Shown here in pieces: positions 1 to 7,749 of a DNA stretch of 22,745 bases. This stretch comes from an uncultured Eubacterium sp. GTDB taxonomy: Bacteria > Bacillota > Clostridia > Lachnospirales > Lachnospiraceae. The position numbers were made by a program, and so were the translations under genes. Each line of letters begins with the position of its first letter. The stretch's first letter is position 1. Under the pieces are notes generated by a model. It had not been told where the DNA came from. It searched no databases and saw only the letters and a list, made by a program, of their open reading frames with translations. The stretch lies in the NCBI GenBank assembly GCA_910580075.1, contig CAJTVR010000078.1, positions 1 through 22,745 of the forward strand, read 5' to 3'.

Positions 1-127
1 CGATGTGAGCCAACAGGCGGTATCTAATGCGCTGAATGGTAACAGGATGGGGAAAGTAAAAGTTGTTCCTGCTATCTGTAAAGCATTGGACTTATCAGCA
101 AAGGACATTGTAATTATTGAAGATTAG
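1..127 (+). CDS. XRE-type helix-turn-helix regulator, C-terminal fragment (gene enters from left)
   Basis: An open frame from base 2 to the stop at 125-127 gives 41 residues beginning DVSQQAVSNALNG and ending KDIVIIED. The pattern 'vs.qaVSnaLnG.r....v.aIckaLdls..dI' is the recognition helix and following helices of an XRE/Cro-family DNA-binding domain, probably the repressor or regulator of the integrative element. The start lies outside the window, so length and N-terminus are unknown. Short helix-turn-helix proteins of this kind commonly sit upstream of the cargo and integrase genes of Clostridial conjugative elements and prophages, which fits the integrase downstream. Family call is from pattern only. 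Confidence 0.7.
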   Translation, partial: DVSQQAVSNALNGNRMGKVKVVPAICKALDLSAKDIVIIED

Positions 128-276
128 AAATTTAAAAATTGCTTTTCATCCTATTTTCTTATGGGATAGCATCTATTCTCTTATCTGGCTATCTGACAGC
201 CGCACAAACTGTAAACAATGCCATTCGCCATATAAGGCGAGCCATAGAAAGGAAGTGTATGAAGAAAAAATAAAAA

Positions 277-362
277 TGCCCTCACAGAGCGGCAACTCTG
301 ACAAGGGCAAGCAACCCGGACACATAGAAAAGCCGGATATAGAGAAGCATACCATATCCGGC
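277..362 (+). other. two tandem hairpins in the leader of the cargo operon
   Basis: Hairpin 1 pairs TGCCCT (277-282) with AGGGCA (304-309), with an inner CAGAG (285-289)/CTCTG (296-300) stem. Hairpin 2 is a perfect 9-bp stem, GCCGGATAT (332-340) with ATATCCGGC (354-362). Neither is followed by a T-run, so they are not classic terminators. They fill most of the 256-base gap between the regulator fragment and the first cargo gene. A five-codon mini-frame, MKKK-stop at 259-273, precedes them. They could be an RNA leader or operator-like palindromes; I cannot tell which. Confidence 0.55.
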
Positions 363-383
363 GCAAGAAAGGAATGGTAATTT

Positions 384-647
384 ATGCACATTGTCAAAAG
401 AATAATGAAAAAGCTGAAAGCAAAGAGAAGTCATGTAGACGTTGCAGAGGTTCAAGCACTGGCTGGCAATCTCCGTGATGATTTTCTCAAAAAGGAAGAT
501 ATTTTGAAATTTTTGGGAAGTGAGAACTTTTCCAGTCTTGTTGATGTAGCGAAATATGCAGATTTTGGGGTATCTACAGCGATACAAGCCGCCTTTTGCA
601 TGGGATATGAAGTAGGAAAGGCAGGGCGGCACAGTGACGGAGAATAA
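384..647 (+). CDS. hypothetical 87-aa protein of integrative-element cargo
   Basis: 87 residues, start ATG behind AAAGGA (spacing about 11). The N-terminus is strongly basic (MHIVKRIMKKLKAKRS); the rest is predicted helical and includes the phrase KYADFGVSTAIQAAFCMGYEVGKAG. No catalytic motif, signal peptide or membrane segment is visible. Its stop overlaps the GTG start of the next gene by 14 bases, indicating translational coupling. An alternative start at 405 (MKKLKAK) is possible but has a poorer ribosome site. I do not recognise a named family; its position between an XRE regulator and an integrase suggests accessory element cargo. Confidence 0.7.
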   Translation: MHIVKRIMKKLKAKRSHVDVAEVQALAGNLRDDFLKKEDILKFLGSENFSSLVDVAKYADFGVSTAIQAAFCMGYEVGKAGRHSDGE

Positions 648-1104
648 ACAGAAACTCATTGCCCTTGTGTCGGCGCTGGAAGAAGAAAACATTGTTGACT
701 ACTGCTATACCTTTATCGGCTTGAAAGTCTACGGACAGGCGAAACTTCCAGAGAGCATAACAGCGGAATTGCGGCAGATGTGGGAAGAACACTTCAATTT
801 ACCGCATGAGGACGAGGAACAGCCGGAGCCGGAACAGGACACAGAAGAACAGCAAGCCGGGGAATACCGTTGCAACATCACAAGAATGTTGTACGGTATT
901 AACAATGTGGCAATTTTGAATTACATACACATAATTGTTTCAGATATTGCCAAAGAGCCGGGAAGCGGTATGCAAATGTCTGATGAAAGAAAAGAGGTTA
1001 TTGCTGAACTTAACAAGGAAATAGGCGGTATACGCAATATTGCAATGGTGCGCTTTATCTTGAATGTGGTTAAGTCTTTCAAGAGAAAGTGGGGTGCAGT
1101 ATGA
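634..1104 (+). CDS. hypothetical 156-aa protein with repeated helical modules
   Basis: 156 residues starting at GTG 634, inside the end of the upstream gene, and ending in an ATGA overlap with the next one. The protein has two helical parts joined by an acidic, Glu/Gln-rich linker (about residues 53-75). A short helical motif recurs: LIALVSALEEENIVDYCYTF near the N-terminus, ITRMLYGINNVAILNYIHII in the middle, and IRNIAMVRFILNVVKSFKRK at the end. The same 'hh.hh..l....h..hY.h' spacing recurs in the next two genes. Function unknown; small helical proteins of this look are common cargo in Clostridial elements. Confidence 0.65.
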   Translation: MTENKQKLIALVSALEEENIVDYCYTFIGLKVYGQAKLPESITAELRQMWEEHFNLPHEDEEQPEPEQDTEEQQAGEYRCNITRMLYGINNVAILNYIHIIVSDIAKEPGSGMQMSDERKEVIAELNKEIGGIRNIAMVRFILNVVKSFKRKWGAV

Positions 1105-1229
1105 AAGATTGTGATTGCAAGGCGGCGTTGCTGAAAATAATTGACAAGTTATCATGCAAAGCGGTTAAGCGGTTGTACCAGCTTGCGGAATACCTTTATA
1201 TCTATGCGGAGGGAGGCAGTAACAAATGA
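1101..1229 (+). CDS. small 42-aa protein embedded by 4-base overlaps
   Basis: 42 residues, MKDCDCKAALLKIIDK at the N-terminus and ending AEGGSNK. It starts in an ATGA overlap with the previous stop (1101-1104) and ends in another ATGA overlap with the next start (1226-1229). Two exact 4-base overlaps on either side are strong evidence for a real, translationally coupled gene. The body LLKIIDKLSCKAVKRLYQLA matches the helical module pattern of the flanking genes, so this looks like a single free-standing module. It has three cysteines, two of them as CDC near the N-terminus. Function unknown. Confidence 0.7.
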   Translation: MKDCDCKAALLKIIDKLSCKAVKRLYQLAEYLYIYAEGGSNK

Positions 1230-1897
1230 ATGAAATCGAGGTAATAAGAGTAAAGCCGCTTGAACTTCCAGCGGATATTGTTTGGCAGATAAGCGGATTA
1301 CACCATATCACATTGAAAGATTTTTATGTGTATGTGCAGGAAGTAAAAGGCAAGATGTACGTCAATAAAAGTGTGCCGGAAAAGGACATTGAAAAAATGA
1401 TTGAGATTGCCACTTTTCCGGGGCGGTATATTCTTGATGATGAAACCGAAATGGGGCAGTTTATGGAATATGTTTATGAAACATACGGCTATCCGGCATA
1501 TAGCACAATCTGTAATTGTCACGAATATAGAATGAAGCAGCAGGACGAACAGAGAGCCAAAGAAAAGGTACAAAGTGCGATTCCGTCAATCGAAAAGATG
1601 ATAGAAGCAGGAATGATTGACGAATACATGATATATGCGGCGTACAAGGCAGGACGTGAAAAGAAAGGGAAAACTTCAAAAAATATATGCGGATTTGATG
1701 ATGTATATACCTATTGTTTGGGGTATCCGGTGGGAAGTGGGGCGTTGAAAGAGGAACATTCCCCGGAAGACAGCGGAAACGTAGTTGATTATTACTACGG
1801 AATTATTGAAATGTTGGAACATATAGACATTCAGCAAATGCCGAGGATATACGGATATTTGAAAGAAATGTATTTTGCAGAGGAAAGCGAGGTATAG
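1226..1897 (+). CDS. hypothetical 223-aa element cargo protein
   Basis: 223 residues starting at ATG 1226 behind GGAGGCAG (spacing 7-8). No signal peptide or membrane span. The central part is Lys/Glu-rich and helical; a CNCHEY segment near residue 97 is the only cysteine cluster. The last 40 residues (DYYYGIIEMLEHIDIQQMPR and on) follow the same helical module seen in the two preceding genes. It sits fourth in a run of co-oriented overlapping genes and is followed after 4 bases by the DUF5348-type gene. I do not recognise a named family; structural or regulatory cargo is a guess. Confidence 0.65.
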   Translation: MNEIEVIRVKPLELPADIVWQISGLHHITLKDFYVYVQEVKGKMYVNKSVPEKDIEKMIEIATFPGRYILDDETEMGQFMEYVYETYGYPAYSTICNCHEYRMKQQDEQRAKEKVQSAIPSIEKMIEAGMIDEYMIYAAYKAGREKKGKTSKNICGFDDVYTYCLGYPVGSGALKEEHSPEDSGNVVDYYYGIIEMLEHIDIQQMPRIYGYLKEMYFAEESEV

Positions 1898-1901
1898 GCT
1901 T

Positions 1902-2372
1902 ATGGCAGATTTAAAGGCGTTATCTGATGAAATGGCAAAGTTGAAAAGACAGCTTGAAACAGTGCTTTACATTTCCGGCTATCGGGAAAACAGCGATTTG
2001 AGCGGATTGTCTGACTACAGACAGATAAAGAGTGCTGACGATTGGCAGAAAGTGGAGGAATACGAGGGCATTTTGTATAAACTGGACGAAATGCAGAGCC
2101 ACATGGACTACCACGAAAAGCCGATTAAGGAAGTTAGCAGACTTCACATGAACGCAAGCGGCAGATACGAAACGGACGGAGGACATTATTATACAAGCGG
2201 TTCATCTATTGAATTTCTGAAAGTGGAGGAAGTTTACAACAGTGATACTGGGCAATATGAAGATACGCCCATCTGGACTGCTTCACGAGTAGAACATGAC
2301 GGAACTGATTATTATATCGTTACTTATGGCAATGTGGAATTATCCGGCTTGAAAGTGAGAGTAAGGGGGTAA
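1902..2372 (+). CDS. DUF5348-type domain protein
   Basis: 156 residues. I chose ATG 1902 because GAGGAAAGCGAGG precedes it at good spacing; a TTG at 1875 would add nine residues but lies inside the upstream gene. Residues 1-75 are helical (coiled-coil-like MADLKALSDEMAKLKRQ). Residues 80-156 form a beta-rich module with GRYETDGGHYYTSGSSIE, TASRVEHDGTDYYIV and LSGLKVRVRG, which matches my memory of DUF5348, a domain of unknown function found in Firmicute mobile elements. Last gene of the cargo run; an apparent terminator follows before the integrase. Domain call is from pattern memory. Confidence 0.65.
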   Translation: MADLKALSDEMAKLKRQLETVLYISGYRENSDLSGLSDYRQIKSADDWQKVEEYEGILYKLDEMQSHMDYHEKPIKEVSRLHMNASGRYETDGGHYYTSGSSIEFLKVEEVYNSDTGQYEDTPIWTASRVEHDGTDYYIVTYGNVELSGLKVRVRG

Positions 2373-2378
2373 GCGGCA

Positions 2379-2413
2379 GGGGGAGCAATACAAAGTTGTT
2401 GTTTCCCCTTTTT
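2379..2413 (+). terminator. probable intrinsic terminator of the cargo run
   Basis: GGGGGA at 2379-2384 pairs with TCCCC at 2404-2408, with an inner ACAA-AG-TTGT stem, followed by TTTTT. It lies 6 bases after the DUF5348 gene stop and upstream of the integrase ribosome site. Confidence 0.5.
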
Positions 2414-2445
2414 CGCACTATCTGAAAGAATGGAGGTCATGTTAT

Positions 2446-3630
2446 ATGGCAGAAAAAAGGAAAGACAGTAAAGGGAGGGTGCTACGGAAAGGTGAGCATG
2501 AGCGCAAAGATGGAAGATATCATTATCTATATCTGGATACTTCTGGAAAAAGATGCTATGTGTATGCAAAAGATTTAATATCATTGCGTGAAATGGAAAA
2601 AGAAATAGAACGGGATTTACTGGACGGAATCAGTAATGCAAGCGGCAAGACTACGCTGAATCAGCTTTTTAAGATGCATATGGAATTAAAGAATGATTTG
2701 AGGGCAACCACAAGAGAGAATTATAATAGAATGTGGCACAACACTGTGGAAGCATCTGCTATTGGAAAGAAAAAGATTTCGGATATAAAGCAAGTACATG
2801 TCAAGGCATTTTATGTCGATTGCGTTAAGGCAGGATTAAAGCGGAACACAATCAAACTGATTCACAATCTGATTTTTTCATCCTTTGAATTGGCGGTTGA
2901 TTCTGATTTTATAAGGAAGAATCCAGCAAAGGGCGCAATGGAGAATATCAAGCAGGATGCCGGGGAGAAGATACCGTTGTCGGAAGATGAAATAAAAAGA
3001 CTGATAGATTTTTGCATAAACAGCGGTACATATTCTATTCATGTTCCGTTCCTTACAATCGCAATCGGTACTTGTCTGCGGTGCGGGGAAATTACTGGCC
3101 TGACATGGAGTGATATAGACATGAAAAACCGTACAATCAGCGTGAATCACCAACTGATCTATAAGAATTTTGGTGACGGATGCAAGTTCCATGTTAGTGA
3201 GCCTAAGACAGATGCCGGAAAAAGAACTATACCCATGACAGAAACGGTTCACAGGGCATTTATGGAACTAAGAAAGCAAAACTTGATATTGGGCAGACGG
3301 AGCGATGCAGAGGTGGACGGATATAGCAATTTTGTATTTGTCAGCGGCAACGGACAGCCATTTGCGATCAATGCGGTCAATAGTTTTTTGTTGAATATGG
3401 AAAAGGCGTATAATAAAGCACATCCAGAAGAAGCGATACCGCACCTGTCAGCGCATATTTTAAGGCATACAGGGTGTACTTTGCTTGCATCCGCAGGAAT
3501 GGATATCAAGGCACTACAGAACGTCATGGGGCATTCTGATGCAAGTATCACAATGAACGTGTACAACCATAGCAGCTTTGAGAGAACCGAAAAGGAAGTG
3601 CAGAGAATTGACAATGTAATCAATTTTTAA
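2446..3630 (+). CDS. int: tyrosine recombinase (integrase) of Tn916/phage type
   Basis: 394 residues, the usual length for Tn916-like and temperate-phage integrases. ATG 2446 follows TGGAGG (spacing about 9). Residues 1-60 (DGRYHYLYLDTSGKRCYVYA) look like the AP2-like arm-binding domain. Residues 68-165 are the SAM-like core-binding domain. The catalytic domain shows Arg212 (CLRCGE), Lys254 (SEPKT), His337-x-x-Arg340 (HILRHT), His363 (MGHS) and the nucleophile Tyr373 (NVYNH), so all key residues are present. It excises and inserts the element through a 3'-phosphotyrosine intermediate. As the last gene before the chromosomal clpB promoter, it marks one end of the element. No excisionase is visible nearby. 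Confidence 0.95.
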   Translation: MAEKRKDSKGRVLRKGEHERKDGRYHYLYLDTSGKRCYVYAKDLISLREMEKEIERDLLDGISNASGKTTLNQLFKMHMELKNDLRATTRENYNRMWHNTVEASAIGKKKISDIKQVHVKAFYVDCVKAGLKRNTIKLIHNLIFSSFELAVDSDFIRKNPAKGAMENIKQDAGEKIPLSEDEIKRLIDFCINSGTYSIHVPFLTIAIGTCLRCGEITGLTWSDIDMKNRTISVNHQLIYKNFGDGCKFHVSEPKTDAGKRTIPMTETVHRAFMELRKQNLILGRRSDAEVDGYSNFVFVSGNGQPFAINAVNSFLLNMEKAYNKAHPEEAIPHLSAHILRHTGCTLLASAGMDIKALQNVMGHSDASITMNVYNHSSFERTEKEVQRIDNVINF

Positions 3631-3635
3631 GTAAG

Positions 3636-3670
3636 AATCCACCGTCAGCAATATCGGCGGTGGATTTTTT
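3636..3670 (+). terminator. intrinsic terminator of the integrase gene
   Basis: A 9-bp stem, AATCCACCG (3636-3644) with CGGTGGATT (3658-3666), 13-base loop, then a T-run to 3670. It starts 6 bases after the integrase stop. Confidence 0.85.
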
Positions 3671-3671
3671 G

Positions 3672-3706
3672 TATGTCAGAAGAAAAAATATGTCAATCGT
3701 ATGTCA
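3672..3706 (+). repeat. three TATGTCA repeats next to integrase end (candidate attachment/arm sites)
   Basis: TATGTCA occurs at 3672-3678, 3689-3695 and 3700-3706, all in the same orientation, with TATGTCAA in the last two. Short direct repeats beside an integrase gene and close to the element boundary are typical of arm-type sites bound by the recombinase's N-terminal domain. The true core attachment site should lie between here and the clpB operator at 3781, but the other element end is outside the window so it cannot be defined. Confidence 0.4.
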
Positions 3707-3780
3707 AAATGGGTAAAATAGAAATACATAAACACTAGAAACCGCATTAAACCAGTACTTTATAAAATTTTCACACAATT

Positions 3781-3807
3781 TTAGCACTCATCTCTTGACA
3801 GTGCTAA
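3781..3807. promoter_or_regulatory. CIRCE operator (HrcA-binding) of clpB
   Basis: TTAGCACTC (3781-3789), 9-base spacer, CAGTGCTAA (3799-3807). This is the CIRCE inverted repeat (TTAGCACTC-N9-GAGTGCTAA) with one mismatch at 3799. CIRCE is bound by the heat-shock repressor HrcA; here it overlaps the -35 box of the clpB promoter, so HrcA binding should block transcription directly. Confidence 0.9.
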
Positions 3808-3823
3808 CAATCGGTGTTATATT
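3795..3823 (+). promoter_or_regulatory. sigma-A promoter of clpB, overlapping CIRCE
   Basis: -35 TTGACA (3795-3800), exactly 17-base spacer, -10 TATATT (3818-3823). The -35 is full consensus and lies across the CIRCE spacer and right arm. Predicted start near 3830 gives a leader of about 98 bases ending in AAAGGAGG before clpB. Confidence 0.85.
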
Positions 3824-3927
3824 GCATTCAGACAGATAAACAAACAAAGTTTCCGAACCGGGCAGTTCCCTGTGCAGCATCCAGTCTGGCACTGTAGCGC
3901 CCGCTCTTATCAAAGGAGGCAGAAGTT

Positions 3928-6513
3928 ATGAATATTCAGAAATTTACACAAAAATCAATCGAAGCAGTCAACGACTGTGAAAAACTGGCATATGAATACG
4001 GCAATCAGGAAATAGAGCAGGAGCATCTTCTGGCAGCGCTGCTTCGTCAGGAAGACGGTCTGATTTTGAAGCTGATTGAAAAGATGGAAATAAATAAAGA
4101 GCACTTTATGGATAATGCGCTCCGGCATCTGAAAGCACGCGTCAAAGTATCCGGCGGACAGGTCTACATTGGGAAAAATTTAAACCAGGTGCTGATCAGT
4201 GCACAAGACGAAGCAAAGCAGATGGGCGATGAATATGTATCGGTAGAGCATTTGTTTTTGAGCCTTTTAAAATACCCGAACCAGGCCATGAAGGAAATCT
4301 TCCGGGAATACGGCATTACGAAGGAGCGTTTTTTGCAGGCTCTTTCTACAGTCCGGGGAAATCAGCGGGTGACTTCAGACAATCCGGAAGCTACGTATGA
4401 TACGCTGGAAAAATACGGCTATGATATGGTGGAGCGTGCCAGTGCGCAGAAGTCAGATCCGGTTATCGGGCGTGACAGTGAGATTCGCAACGTTGTCAGA
4501 ATTCTTTCACGCAAAACGAAAAATAATCCGGTGCTTATCGGTGAACCGGGTGTTGGCAAGACGGCGGTGGTAGAAGGGCTGGCACAGCGGATTGTGCGTG
4601 GCGATGTCCCGGAAGGATTAAAAGACAAAAAGCTGTTTGCACTGGATATGGGAGCGCTTGTCGCCGGGGCAAAATACCGGGGTGAGTTTGAAGAACGTCT
4701 GAAGGCTGTGCTGGATGAGGTACGAAAGAGCGAGGGACAGATTATCCTGTTTATCGACGAGCTGCATACGATTGTCGGTGCAGGAAAGACAGACGGGGCA
4801 TTAGATGCCGGAAATATGTTAAAGCCGATGCTTGCAAGAGGAGAACTTCATTGTATTGGTGCAACGACGTTAGATGAATACCGTGAATATATTGAAAAAG
4901 ATGCCGCGCTCGAACGGCGTTTTCAGCCGGTTATGGTTGATGAACCGACTGTAGAAGAGACGGTTTCCATTTTAAGAGGCTTAAAAGAGCGTTATGAAGT
5001 ATTTCACGGCGTAAAGATTACAGACAGTGCGCTTGTATCGGCGGCTGTACTGTCAAACCGCTATATTTCAGACCGTTTTCTGCCGGATAAGGCGATAGAC
5101 CTTGTAGACGAGGCCTGCGCGCTCATTAAGACAGAGCTGGATTCCATGCCGGCAGAATTAGATGAATTAAACAGGCGTGTGATGCAGCTTCAAATCGAAG
5201 AAACGGCCCTGAAAAAAGAATCCGACCAGCTAAGCCGCGACCGTCTGGAGCATCTTCAGAAAGAACTGGCAGAGCTTAACAGTGCATTTCAGACGAAAAA
5301 GGCACAGTGGGATAATGAAAAAGCATTGATTGAAAAAACTCATGGCCTGCGGGAAGAACTGGAAAATGTCAAAAAGGAAATCGCGAAAGCGAAACAGCAG
5401 TATGACTTGAATAAAGCAGCAGAACTACAGTATGGAAAGCTGCCCCAGATTCAAAAGCAGCTGGATCTGGAAGAAGAAAAGCTGAAAAAGGAAGATTTGT
5501 CGCTGATGCATGAAAATGTAAGTGACGAAGAGATTGCAAGAATTATTTCCCGCTGGACAGGCATTCCGATTGCAAAGCTCACAGAAGGAGAACGCAGCAA
5601 GACGCTCCATCTGGATGCACAACTGCATAAGCGGGTAATCGGACAGGATGAAGGCGTGACAAAAGTAACGGAAGCGATTATCCGTTCGAAAGCAGGCATC
5701 AAAGACCCGTCGAAACCAATCGGATCGTTTCTGTTTCTGGGACCTACCGGAGTCGGAAAGACAGAGCTTGCAAAAGCACTTGCAGAAAGCCTGTTTGACG
5801 ATGCGAATAATATGGTGCGGCTGGATATGAGCGAATATATGGAGAAATATTCTGTGTCCCGCCTGATCGGAGCGCCTCCTGGATATGTAGGCTATGAAGA
5901 AGGCGGCCAGCTGACAGAAGCAGTGCGCAGAAAACCGTATTCGGTCGTTTTATTTGATGAAATCGAAAAAGCTCATCCGGATGTATTTAATGTGCTGCTT
6001 CAGGTGCTTGACGACGGGCGCATTACCGATTCCCAGGGAAGGACTGTGGATTTTAAAAATACAATTCTGATTATGACTTCGAATATCGGATCTGCCCATT
6101 TATTAGAAGGAATCAATGAAAAAGGAGATATTGAGCCGGAATGCGAAGAGGCTGTCAGAAACGAGCTGCGTGCCAGCTTCCGGCCGGAGTTTTTAAACCG
6201 CCTGGATGAGATTATTATGTTTAAGCCGCTTACCAAAGGGGATATCGGAAATATTATCAAACTGCTGATGGCGGATTTGAACAAAAGGCTTTTGGAACGC
6301 AGCCTGACGGTAGAGCTGACGCCGGAGGCAGAGCAGTTTATTGTGGAAAACGGATATGACCCGGTGTACGGGGCAAGGCCGCTGAAGCGGTATCTGCAAA
6401 AGACCGTAGAAACGCTGGCAGCTAAAATTATCCTTGCAGATATGGTATCAGGATCAGATACAATACTGATACAGTTAAATAACGGGGTGCTTGAAGCTGT
6501 GAAAAAGATTTAA
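3928..6513 (+). CDS. clpB: ClpB disaggregase (Hsp100 AAA+ chaperone)
   Basis: 861 residues, normal for ClpB, with AAAGGAGG before ATG 3928. The cytoplasmic hexamer threads aggregated proteins through its pore together with DnaK. In order: Clp N-domain (about 1-145); AAA1 with Walker A GEPGVGKT (205-212), Walker B FIDE (275-278) and arginine-finger pair RR (330-331); a long coiled-coil M-domain (about 405-525), which separates ClpB from ClpC and is where DnaK acts; AAA2 with GPTGVGKT (605-612), pore loop GYVG (652-655) and LFDEIE (675-680). After AAA2 there is no LGF/VGF ClpP-docking tripeptide, as expected for a chaperone that does not feed a protease. Monocistronic, heat-shock regulated through CIRCE/HrcA; the integrative element ends just upstream. 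Confidence 0.97.
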   Translation: MNIQKFTQKSIEAVNDCEKLAYEYGNQEIEQEHLLAALLRQEDGLILKLIEKMEINKEHFMDNALRHLKARVKVSGGQVYIGKNLNQVLISAQDEAKQMGDEYVSVEHLFLSLLKYPNQAMKEIFREYGITKERFLQALSTVRGNQRVTSDNPEATYDTLEKYGYDMVERASAQKSDPVIGRDSEIRNVVRILSRKTKNNPVLIGEPGVGKTAVVEGLAQRIVRGDVPEGLKDKKLFALDMGALVAGAKYRGEFEERLKAVLDEVRKSEGQIILFIDELHTIVGAGKTDGALDAGNMLKPMLARGELHCIGATTLDEYREYIEKDAALERRFQPVMVDEPTVEETVSILRGLKERYEVFHGVKITDSALVSAAVLSNRYISDRFLPDKAIDLVDEACALIKTELDSMPAELDELNRRVMQLQIEETALKKESDQLSRDRLEHLQKELAELNSAFQTKKAQWDNEKALIEKTHGLREELENVKKEIAKAKQQYDLNKAAELQYGKLPQIQKQLDLEEEKLKKEDLSLMHENVSDEEIARIISRWTGIPIAKLTEGERSKTLHLDAQLHKRVIGQDEGVTKVTEAIIRSKAGIKDPSKPIGSFLFLGPTGVGKTELAKALAESLFDDANNMVRLDMSEYMEKYSVSRLIGAPPGYVGYEEGGQLTEAVRRKPYSVVLFDEIEKAHPDVFNVLLQVLDDGRITDSQGRTVDFKNTILIMTSNIGSAHLLEGINEKGDIEPECEEAVRNELRASFRPEFLNRLDEIIMFKPLTKGDIGNIIKLLMADLNKRLLERSLTVELTPEAEQFIVENGYDPVYGARPLKRYLQKTVETLAAKIILADMVSGSDTILIQLNNGVLEAVKKI

Positions 6514-7005
6514 AAGGGCGGGGCATCTTCCTGTTCCCGGACTCCTGGACTTGTGAATGGCTGCTTTGTTAAATGAAATTGGGAAGGCGCGGTAATCTGG
6601 CCGCGCAGCCGGGGCAGCTTATGATTTCTGTCTGCTGACGGAATGGATACAAAATAGAGAGTAAATCGTACAATAAGGTTCTTTTCTGACTTTGGATATT
6701 TTAAGACTGACAGTATTTTGGCTGCTGCTGGAAATCTGATGTTCTGGCAAAAATAAAGTCTGACAGTAAATCCGGACAGTAGTATAAAAAGAGAGAACCG
6801 GGAGTATGGTTTACTCTTTTTTTGCTGCAGTCATAATTATACTGCCAGCGTATATTTGTTTCAAAATATCACATTCTATGTACTATAAAGCGCATATGCT
6901 TCAGGCTGCCTGAAAAAAATCCTCCAGTTAATCAAAATAGCAAGAAACATCTGCACACCACCGGAATAGAATAGGGATAAGGGAATATCAGACTGGGGCT
7001 ATGAG
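6514..7005 (+). other. 492-base intergenic region, clpB to deacetylase
   Basis: No supported gene. It holds a small GC hairpin GCGCGG (6587-6592)/CCGCGC (6601-6606) without a T-run, the terminator at 6786-6823, and a 6-bp palindromic hairpin at 6900-6914 followed by an A-run. AT-rich sequence around 6850-6895 (TTGTTT, TACTATAAA) could contain the deacetylase promoter, but no hexamer pair at good spacing stands out. Confidence 0.5.
6786..6823 (+). terminator. intrinsic terminator, usable on both strands
   Basis: AAAAAGAG plus AACC (6786-6799 region) pair with GGTT plus CTCTTTTT (6808-6821 region) around an 8-base loop, with T-rich sequence after. A-run before and T-run after make it potentially bidirectional. 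It is 273 bases beyond the clpB stop. Confidence 0.7.
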
Positions 7006-7749
7006 ATGAAAACAAAAAAATATATCTGCAGATTCATGATTCCGGCTGCAGTAATTCTTTTTATAACAGGAGCAGTGAAACTGACGGCAGAGCTGCAGGA
7101 GGAAAACAGGGAAGTATTAGCCCGGGACGGCGGTTCTGCTGTGTTTCCTGACAGCGGCGAAGAGCCGGATAACAGCGGGGATACATTGCAGGAGAAGAAA
7201 AAAGTGGCTCTTACGTTTGACGACGGTCCGGATTCGGAATGTACGCCGATGCTGCTGGACGGCCTGGCTGAACGCGGCGTAAAGGCGACTTTTTTTGTAA
7301 TCGGAAAACAGGCGCAGGAACAGCCGCAGGTAATGGAACGTATTGTCAGGGAAGGGCACCTGCTTGGAAATCATACATATAATCACGTAGACATCCGGCA
7401 TATGACAGAAACAGCTGCAAAAGAAGAAATCAAAAAGGCGAATGAAGTAATTGTGAAATACACGGGCGAGGAACCGTGTTTTTTGCGTCCGCCGTTTGGT
7501 AATGGAACAAAAAAGCTGGAAAAAGCAGTGGAAATGATACAGGTACTCTGGACGATTGATACCATGGACTGGGCCTGTCAGAATGAAGAAAAAATCTGCA
7601 GTACGGTATATCGGGAAATCGAAGAAAACAGTATTATTTTGATGCATGATGAATATCCGACATCAGTACGGGCGGCACTGCGGATTATTGATAAACTGCA
7701 GAAGGATGGGTATGAATTCGTAACGGTCGACAAAGTTGTTCTGGATTAG
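7006..7749 (+). CDS. membrane-anchored polysaccharide deacetylase (CE4 family)
   Basis: 247 residues. An N-terminal basic patch plus hydrophobic segment (about 8-27) is a signal anchor; an acidic linker leads to one NodB-homology domain. All CE4 motifs are visible: TFDDGP (70-75, catalytic base and metal Asp), H123-x3-H127 (metal ligands), RPPFG (161-165), DTMDW (185-189) and LMHD (212-215, catalytic His214). Such enzymes remove N-acetyl groups from peptidoglycan or other amino-sugar polymers outside the membrane, giving lysozyme resistance or cell-wall remodelling; the substrate cannot be told from sequence. The start has only a modest TGGGG ribosome site. It appears to be a single-gene unit, flanked by long non-coding stretches. 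Confidence 0.9.
   Translation: MKTKKYICRFMIPAAVILFITGAVKLTAELQEENREVLARDGGSAVFPDSGEEPDNSGDTLQEKKKVALTFDDGPDSECTPMLLDGLAERGVKATFFVIGKQAQEQPQVMERIVREGHLLGNHTYNHVDIRHMTETAAKEEIKKANEVIVKYTGEEPCFLRPPFGNGTKKLEKAVEMIQVLWTIDTMDWACQNEEKICSTVYREIEENSIILMHDEYPTSVRAALRIIDKLQKDGYEFVTVDKVVLD

Noticed and set aside
117..380. 87-codon plus-strand frame after the regulator fragment
   Set aside because: It overlaps the regulator's end, contains both hairpins, has no ribosome site and a non-protein-like composition.
1875..1901. Upstream TTG start for the DUF5348-type gene
   Set aside because: Lies within the preceding gene; ATG 1902 has a proper ribosome site at the right distance.
6900..6919. Palindrome TTCAGG-CTG-CCTGAA as a terminator
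   Set aside because: It is followed by an A-run, not a T-run, on the plus strand, and on the minus strand the T-run precedes the stem, so it fits termination on neither.
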